A stretch of DNA of 64,000 nucleotides from JALZUR01 sp965205365 (GTDB taxonomy: Bacteria > Bdellovibrionota > Bdellovibrionia > Bdellovibrionales > UBA1609): the NCBI GenBank assembly GCA_965205365.1, contig CBDBGT010000005.1, positions 434,001 through 498,000 of the forward strand, given 5' to 3'. Shown in pieces: positions 58,397-64,000 of the stretch; position 1 is the first letter of the stretch; each line of letters starts with the position of its first letter. Position numbers and translations under genes: made by a program. The notes below the pieces were generated by a model. The model saw nothing but the letters and a program-made list of their open reading frames with translations, did not search any database and had not been told where the DNA came from.

Positions 58397-59395
58397 ATGT
58401 GTCACACCTTAACCATGTCAAATATGCACTTTTTACCCATTAGTGGTCGTCAGATGCCTCGCTTTGGAGGAATCAAAACTTTTTTTAGGCTTCCTCATAT
58501 TGAGAAAACAGATGAACTTTTTAAAGATGTAGATATTGCGATTTTTGGAGTTCCTTTTGATGGGGGTGTGTCTTATAGGCCTGGAGCAAGATTTGCACCA
58601 TCTAAAATTAGAGAAGCTTCTTCCTTGGGCAGAGGCTATCATTTTTCAAGAGACCTTACTATTTTTGATGGTTTAAATGTAGCAGACACAGGGGACTGCT
58701 TAGTGGTTCCCATGTCCATTGAAAAAACATATGAGCTTATTAAAGGGTACACGGGAAAACTTTTAGAAAAAAATAAAAAATTTATTTCAATAGGTGGTGA
58801 CCACTCCACAACCCTTGCTCATTTAAGGGCTTTGAAGGAAAAAAATGGAAAGCCCATATCGCTGCTTCATTTTGATGCTCACTTAGATACATATTCTTCA
58901 GCATGGGGGTGTGAGTATCACCATGGTGCTTTTGTAAGGCATGCTGTAAATGAGGGGTTGATTGATTCAAAGACTTCCATTCAAATTGGTATTAGAGGGC
59001 CTTTAGCTGGAAAATCTGACTTAGATTTTAATGTCGAGCATGGTCTTTCATATGTTACTGTAGATGATGTTCGTTTAAAAACTTTAAGTGAAGTTTTAAA
59101 CAGGATACATTCGTGTTTAAAAGAGGAGCCTGTTTTTTTAAGTTTTGATATTGACTGCCTTGATCCTAGTTGTGCACCAGGTACTGGAACTCCTGTTCAT
59201 GGAGGTCTTACAACATATGAGGTTCAAAAGCTTTTTCAAGGGCTTAGAATTAAAAACTTAGTTGGAGCAGATGTTGTAGAGGTTTGCCCTCCTTACGATA
59301 CAGCTGAACTTACAGCTTTGGCAGCGGTAGATGTTATGTTTGAAATTTTGTGCTTATATAAAATTGAGATGAATAATGGCAATAAAATTAAATAA
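58397..59395 (+). CDS. Ureohydrolase (agmatinase/arginase family)
   Basis: 332 residues from the first ATG; ATGs at 58415 and 58424 are also possible and none has a clear ribosome site. The binuclear manganese ligands are all present: SIGGDHSTTLAHL, LLHFDAHLDTY and SFDIDCLDPSCAPGTGTPVH. FGVPFDGGVSYRPGARFAPS near the N-terminus is typical of agmatinases. It would cleave a guanidino compound to urea and an amine; agmatine to putrescine is the family default, but the true substrate is open because it heads an unusual operon. The next gene starts inside its last codons (20-bp overlap). Confidence 0.88.
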   Translation: MCHTLTMSNMHFLPISGRQMPRFGGIKTFFRLPHIEKTDELFKDVDIAIFGVPFDGGVSYRPGARFAPSKIREASSLGRGYHFSRDLTIFDGLNVADTGDCLVVPMSIEKTYELIKGYTGKLLEKNKKFISIGGDHSTTLAHLRALKEKNGKPISLLHFDAHLDTYSSAWGCEYHHGAFVRHAVNEGLIDSKTSIQIGIRGPLAGKSDLDFNVEHGLSYVTVDDVRLKTLSEVLNRIHSCLKEEPVFLSFDIDCLDPSCAPGTGTPVHGGLTTYEVQKLFQGLRIKNLVGADVVEVCPPYDTAELTALAAVDVMFEILCLYKIEMNNGNKIK

Positions 59396-60827
59396 AATAA
59401 AAGAAAAATTTCATCATGAAAATTGGCCTATTGCAGCTTTTTATGCTCCAGTATTTTTATATTATCTTTATAACTCACTAAAATTTAGAAAATTAACTTA
59501 TTTTACCACTGTAAACCCAGGCTTAAAAACAGGCGGTATGTGTGGCCCTTCAAAATTTGCATCATTTAAACTTTTTCCTCCAGAACTTATTCCTACTACG
59601 ATTTTATTAAACAAGGAGCTTTATAGTGAGCAGCAGATTAAAGAGATGTTAAATGAAAAAAGTTTAGAGTTTCCACTAGTGGTAAAGCCAGATGAAGGGG
59701 AGCGTGGGTTTCTGGTATCTAAAGTAGATAACTTAAGAGAGTTAGTAGAAGCAATAGGCAATAAGACTTTAAAAATAAACTTTTTAATTCAAGATTTTAT
59801 TGATGAACCTTTAGAGCTGGGTGTTTTTTTAATAAGGCAGAACCAAGAGTGGAGGGTGTCTTCCATTACATCAAAGGATTTTTTAAGTATTTCAGGCGAC
59901 GGAGTAAAAACCATTAAAGAGCTTATTGCAGAAAACAAGAGAGCTAAAAAATATTTTAATCCTTTTAAAATGAAATTTGATCTTAAAAAAGTGCTTAAGC
60001 TTAATGAGAGGGTTTTGCTTGAACCCATTGGTAACCACTGTAGAGGAACTAAATTTATAAATGATTGTGATAAAATCACTAAAGAAACACATGCGGTTTT
60101 TAATAATATTTTAAAAAATGTTAAAGGCATTAATTATTGTAGATTGGATTTAAAATCTTCATCTTGGCAAGCTTTGTATAAGGGTGATTTTAAAATTATG
60201 GAAATTAATGGTGCTGCAGCAGAGCCAGGGCATATTTATGACCCTTGTGTGTCTTTAACAAAAGCTTATAAGGATTTATTTTTTCATTGGAGTGAAATGG
60301 CTTGTGTGGCTAAAGAGCAGATTTCAAAAGGCGAAAAGGCAGAGAAATTTTTTGACACTGTGAGGTTTATAAGAACTCATATGAAACGAAAAAAAGAACT
60401 TCAAAGGGTTAAAGATTTAGTTATTGATGTTATAGGTTGTAAGGGGTTAGACCTTTCTTTGGATCCTGAACTAATTTTAAATAAATTTGTAAAAGAAGAG
60501 CTGATTTTAAATCATAAATGTGTAAAAAATATTCATGGTTATGAGAGAACAGTGCTTTTTAAAAATAAAGATGTTGAGCTTGTGTTTTGTCATTGGCGCC
60601 AAGGAGATAAAAGTTCTGTCCACTTACACCCAGGTGTGAACTGCTGGTTTAGGTGTTTAAAAGGTGAAATTATTGAACTCAGATCAATGGGAAAAGAACA
60701 AAATCTTCTTATTGAAGGAGCTATAGGAAATATTGATGATACAAAGGGCGCTCACCAAATGCTTAATATGTCCAATGAGTGTGCTTACTCTGTTCATATA
60801 TATAAAGCTAAAAAAGAGAACTTATGA
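59376..60827 (+). CDS. ATP-grasp ligase fused to a cysteine dioxygenase
   Basis: 483 residues. Residues about 1-330 form an ATP-grasp fold: EFPLVVKPDEGERGFLVSKV with the ATP-binding Lys, FLIQDFIDEPLELGVFL, GNHCRGTKFIND, and YCRLDLKSS then FKIMEINGAAAEPGHIYDP with the metal-binding Glu/Asn. Residues about 385-480 are a cysteine dioxygenase cupin: Tyr389 and Arg391 (YER), iron ligands His416, His418 and His460, Cys423 at the position that cross-links to Tyr476, and the Ser472-His474-Tyr476 triad. All key residues of the mammalian enzyme are conserved. It should oxidise cysteine to cysteine sulfinate; the ATP-grasp part must ligate something unknown. ATG overlaps the ureohydrolase end, and the stop overlaps the decarboxylase start. 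Confidence 0.82.
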   Translation: MAIKLNKIKEKFHHENWPIAAFYAPVFLYYLYNSLKFRKLTYFTTVNPGLKTGGMCGPSKFASFKLFPPELIPTTILLNKELYSEQQIKEMLNEKSLEFPLVVKPDEGERGFLVSKVDNLRELVEAIGNKTLKINFLIQDFIDEPLELGVFLIRQNQEWRVSSITSKDFLSISGDGVKTIKELIAENKRAKKYFNPFKMKFDLKKVLKLNERVLLEPIGNHCRGTKFINDCDKITKETHAVFNNILKNVKGINYCRLDLKSSSWQALYKGDFKIMEINGAAAEPGHIYDPCVSLTKAYKDLFFHWSEMACVAKEQISKGEKAEKFFDTVRFIRTHMKRKKELQRVKDLVIDVIGCKGLDLSLDPELILNKFVKEELILNHKCVKNIHGYERTVLFKNKDVELVFCHWRQGDKSSVHLHPGVNCWFRCLKGEIIELRSMGKEQNLLIEGAIGNIDDTKGAHQMLNMSNECAYSVHIYKAKKENL

Positions 60828-62215
60828 GGGATTTACTCCCCTATATTTTAGAAAAAGCATTGCTTTTAAAGGAAGAGCCCTTAGCAAGGTTAAAATCTCC
60901 CAATGAACTTATGGAGTCTTTTGACCTAAGTTTAAAAGATGAAAAATATTTAGGAGATTGTAAAAATCTAGTAGACTCTATTTTAAAAAATTCTGTAAAT
61001 ACTCAAAACCCAAGGTTCTTAAATCAACTCTACGGTGGATCAACTCAAGAATCGTGGGTAGGTGAACTTTTAGTTTCTATTTTAAATACCTCTATGGCCA
61101 CATATGAAATAGCGCCACTGGCAACTCTTATGGAAAAAGAGTTGATTAAAGGTGTTAATAAAAAAGTGGGCTTTCCTAAAGTTGAAGGGTTGATGGTTCC
61201 AGGTGGAAGCTATGCTAATATGCTTGGCCTCCAGTGTGCTAGATATGCTCAGAATGAAAAAATAAAAGAGCAGGGGTTATATGGTTTGCCAAAGTATAAG
61301 GTGTTTATTTCAAAGGCAGCTCATTATTCTTTTGAAAAAGCCTTGGGTCTTATGGGGTTGGGGACAAACTCATTAGTTGAGGTAAAAATAGGCCCAGATA
61401 AGAAGATGCTTGGTTTAGATTTAGAGTTAAAAATAAATGAGTGTTTAGCTGAAGGTGGAGTGCCTCTTTGTGTTGTTTCAACTGCAGGAACAACTGTTTG
61501 GGGTTCATTTGATCCAATTGGAGAAATTGATGAAGTTTGTAAAAAATTTGGAGTTTGGCACCATGTTGATGCTGCCTGGGGTGGTCTGGGCCTTTGGTTT
61601 CAGAGAAAAAAAGATCTTTTTAAGGGTCTTAAGGACGTGGATTCTATTACAATTGATTTTCATAAACTTTTTGCATCTACATTAACAAAGGGGCTTTTTT
61701 TAACATCACATAAGAATGTCCTTAAAGGAGCCAATTCTGGTGGGGGAACACAATATATTTTTCACAATGCAGATGAAGAAGAAACTTCATACGATATAGG
61801 CACATATGCAATTCAGTGTGGTAGAAAAGTAGATTCTTTACCTGTGTGGTTTCAGTGGAAAGTGGGTGGAACTGATCAGTTTAAAAATAAAGCTCTTCAC
61901 TTAGATAAGCTGGTAAATTGGACTACAGAATATCTTTTAAAAGAGCCTAAAGAATATAAACTACAATTAAGCCCTGAATATATGAACATATGCTTTCAAA
62001 TACTTCCTAAAGATGACAAACTAGATGTAGGAGAGTTTAACAAAAGAGCTAGAGCGCTTTTATTAAAGCGTGGGAATTTTATGGTGAACTTTTCTAGCAC
62101 AGAAGAAGATGGTGTTTTTTTTAGATTGGTGTTGAGTCATTGGGGACTTACACAAAATATCCTTAAAGAGTTTTTTATAGAGTTAAAAAGTATTAAAGAG
62201 GAGCTTGAGTCTTAG
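60824..62215 (+). CDS. Group II PLP-dependent decarboxylase (cysteine sulfinate/glutamate decarboxylase type)
   Basis: 463 residues. The start overlaps the previous stop by four bases (ATGA). Family features: MVPGGSYANMLGLQCARYAQ, STAGTTVWGSFDPIGEI, HHVDAAWGGLGLW with Asp249 that binds the pyridine nitrogen, and DSITIDFHKLFASTLTKG with Lys281 as the PLP Schiff-base lysine. The family includes glutamate, aspartate, aromatic and cysteine sulfinate decarboxylases. The fused cysteine dioxygenase upstream makes cysteine sulfinate, giving hypotaurine, the most economical reading. Substrate preference cannot be proven from sequence. Confidence 0.88.
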   Translation: MRDLLPYILEKALLLKEEPLARLKSPNELMESFDLSLKDEKYLGDCKNLVDSILKNSVNTQNPRFLNQLYGGSTQESWVGELLVSILNTSMATYEIAPLATLMEKELIKGVNKKVGFPKVEGLMVPGGSYANMLGLQCARYAQNEKIKEQGLYGLPKYKVFISKAAHYSFEKALGLMGLGTNSLVEVKIGPDKKMLGLDLELKINECLAEGGVPLCVVSTAGTTVWGSFDPIGEIDEVCKKFGVWHHVDAAWGGLGLWFQRKKDLFKGLKDVDSITIDFHKLFASTLTKGLFLTSHKNVLKGANSGGGTQYIFHNADEEETSYDIGTYAIQCGRKVDSLPVWFQWKVGGTDQFKNKALHLDKLVNWTTEYLLKEPKEYKLQLSPEYMNICFQILPKDDKLDVGEFNKRARALLLKRGNFMVNFSSTEEDGVFFRLVLSHWGLTQNILKEFFIELKSIKEELES

Positions 62216-62290
62216 CTCTTATGGGGAGTTTAGGTTGGATTTTTTCCTGAATTAGATCAACAAAGTAATAAAAAAGAAAATCATATTTGT

Positions 62291-64000
62291 TTAAATTAAA
62301 AGGCTTGTAACTGTTGAGCTTAGATTTTTAATGGACTCAACAGTTCCTTGTGCAAAATCATCTTTTCCGCCACCTTTACCACCTAGTTTTTTAATGAGTT
62401 CTTTTAAAAAATCGTTAGCACTAAAATGTTTAAGGTCTTTTGTTTTTGAAATAAGAATAGGAAAGCCTTTATCTGTTTTTTTAGCTGTAAAAATACAGAT
62501 TCCAGGTTTGTTCATCTTATTTCTTGCTCTGTCTGCAGCATCTTGTAAATCATTTCTATCTGAGTCTTTAAGGTGTGAAATACAGACCTCAATGATTCCA
62601 AATTTAGAATCAATATTTTCAGCTTGAGAAAGGGCAGTAGAGATTTTAGATTTAATTTTTTTATTTAAGGCTTTAATTTCTTCAGTTAATTTGGATATTT
62701 GTTTTATAAGATCTTGGCTTGAGGAGTTTTTATTAAAACCTAAGTGAAGTGCAACATTTTCAAAATCATCAGTTTTTTCATTTAAGTATGAAAAAGCTTT
62801 AGCTCCTGTAACCCCCTCAATCCTTCTAATCCCCGAGCTTACTCCAAGTTCGGTTTTAATTTTAAACCCACTTATGTCTTTAGTATTAGAAACATGCGTT
62901 CCACCGCAAAGTTCTTTTGAAAATTCACCCATGGTAAGAACTCTTACTTTAGAACTGTACTTTTCTCCAAAGAGTGTTTTAGCCCCAGTTTTTTTAGCCT
63001 CATTGATGTTCATAAGCGCTGTCTTGACAGGGTTAGCGCTTTGAATTTCTTTATTAACTAGTTGCTCAATTCTTTTTAAATCATCTTTAGCAACAGGGCC
63101 TTTGTGGGAGAAGTCAAATCTTAATTTGTTTTCATTAACTAATGACCCGGCTTGTTGCACATTGTCGCCACAAACTTTAATTAAGGCAGCATGTAGTAGA
63201 TGAGTTGCAGAGTGGTTTTGTTGAGTTTGGTGTCTTAGGTTTTTATCAACTGAAAGAGAAATTTTATCACCACTTTTAAAACTTCCGTTAGTCATTTTAC
63301 AAAGATGGACAAAAAGATGATCAAGTGTTTTAACATCTAAAACTTTAGCAATATTTTTCTCATGGGTTAAAAACCCTCTATCTCCAATTTGTCCACCGCC
63401 TTCAGCATAAAAAGGGGTAGTGTTAGAAATCAAATAAAAATCTTTAAAACTACTACTAGTAATTTTGCCTTCAGCGACTGTATGCATTTCAAGAATAGTT
63501 CCTTTGCCGTGAGTACTTTCATACCCTGTAAATTTAGTGGGCTCTAGGCTATTTAAAGAGGTTTTTATGCTTTCAGGAAAATTAAACGAAATAGTTGCTT
63601 TTTTATTTATAGATTTTGCCTGAGTTTTTGCAGAGTGTAATTTTTCTTTAAACTCTTTTTCATTAAGAGTATAGCCTTTTTCAGCTAAAATGATTTTTGT
63701 TAAATCCACAGGAAAGCCGAAAGTATCATAAAGTTTAAAAGCACTCTCTCCAGATAAAGTTTTTGACCCCTTTAATGCTGACAGTTCTTTTTCTAAAAGA
63801 ACTTCACCTTTATCTAGAGTTTTTAAAAATTTAGACTCTTCTTCAGCTATATTGTCTAAAATTATTTTAGAGCGCTCTTTTAGCTCAGGATAGAACTTGT
63901 TCATTTGTGTGATCAATTGTTTACAAAGGGTAGGTAAGATTGGGGTGGTGTTAGAAAGCTTGTGATTAAAACGAACTGCACGTCTAAGAATACGCCGAAG
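62291..64000 (-). CDS. alaS: Alanyl-tRNA synthetase, C-terminal two thirds (cut by window edge)
   Basis: The reverse-strand frame is open to the end of the window, beginning LRRILRRAVRFNHK, the end of the aminoacylation domain. The editing domain has the zinc motif HSATHLLHAAL and the later ELCGGTHVSNTKDI. The C-terminal DHHA1-type domain ends KLGGKGGGKDDFAQGTVE then SLLI. The enzyme charges tRNA-Ala and hydrolyses mischarged Ser or Gly. It converges with the decarboxylase gene; the 75 bases between carry no clear hairpin. Confidence 0.95.
   Translation of the reverse strand, partial: LRRILRRAVRFNHKLSNTTPILPTLCKQLITQMNKFYPELKERSKIILDNIAEEESKFLKTLDKGEVLLEKELSALKGSKTLSGESAFKLYDTFGFPVDLTKIILAEKGYTLNEKEFKEKLHSAKTQAKSINKKATISFNFPESIKTSLNSLEPTKFTGYESTHGKGTILEMHTVAEGKITSSSFKDFYLISNTTPFYAEGGGQIGDRGFLTHEKNIAKVLDVKTLDHLFVHLCKMTNGSFKSGDKISLSVDKNLRHQTQQNHSATHLLHAALIKVCGDNVQQAGSLVNENKLRFDFSHKGPVAKDDLKRIEQLVNKEIQSANPVKTALMNINEAKKTGAKTLFGEKYSSKVRVLTMGEFSKELCGGTHVSNTKDISGFKIKTELGVSSGIRRIEGVTGAKAFSYLNEKTDDFENVALHLGFNKNSSSQDLIKQISKLTEEIKALNKKIKSKISTALSQAENIDSKFGIIEVCISHLKDSDRNDLQDAADRARNKMNKPGICIFTAKKTDKGFPILISKTKDLKHFSANDFLKELIKKLGGKGGGKDDFAQGTVESIKNLSSTVTSLLI

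Overview
The window looks like the chromosome of an A+T-rich Gram-negative bacterium. It encodes several lipoproteins with lipoboxes, an outer-membrane barrel protein ending in Phe, and an OmpA-like module. GTG and TTG starts are common. A Bdellovibrio/Bacteriovorax-like lineage is my guess from gene content and style (giant DUF11 surface protein, class III signal peptide protein, many short orphan proteins); no rRNA or tRNA is present to test it.

Layout. 1-7800: core and small genes: NAD synthetase (cut by the window edge), a class III signal peptide protein head to head with a TPR protein, a lipoprotein plus dicarboxylate/glutamate symporter pair, a Fis-like regulator with operator-like repeats, and an S41 peptidase. 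7960-14240: an insertion-sequence graveyard with an obviously foreign Fic gene and a HigBA-type toxin-antitoxin locus. The toxin gene is split by an IS1595-family element that is itself split by an ISL3 element; the antitoxin is intact. 14309-18347: purE, purK, glutaredoxin and an amino-acid permease. 18833-22183: IS66, Tn5-like IS4-family and IS1595 remnants around one small secreted protein. 22861-48385: a two-gene surface operon, made of a 7291-residue DUF11-repeat protein with an internal OmpA-like module and a large outer-membrane barrel partner. 48523-56730: a second IS-rich region. A large Ig/BspA-type lipoprotein gene carrying a 28-base poly-G tract is broken by two IS630 elements inserted back to back at one CTAG site. 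56878-64000: a small secreted protein, mutY, then a tightly coupled operon (ureohydrolase; ATP-grasp fused to cysteine dioxygenase; PLP decarboxylase), and the 3' part of alaS.

How the genes may work together. The operon at 58397-62215 contains the two enzymatic steps that convert cysteine to cysteine sulfinate and then hypotaurine. An ATP-grasp ligase is fused to the first enzyme and a ureohydrolase is translationally linked, so it is the best candidate for an undescribed small-molecule pathway. The DUF11 protein and its barrel partner probably form a cell-surface structure. The mobile elements show a readable order of events: several disrupted genes can be rebuilt in frame by removing the element and one copy of the target duplication.
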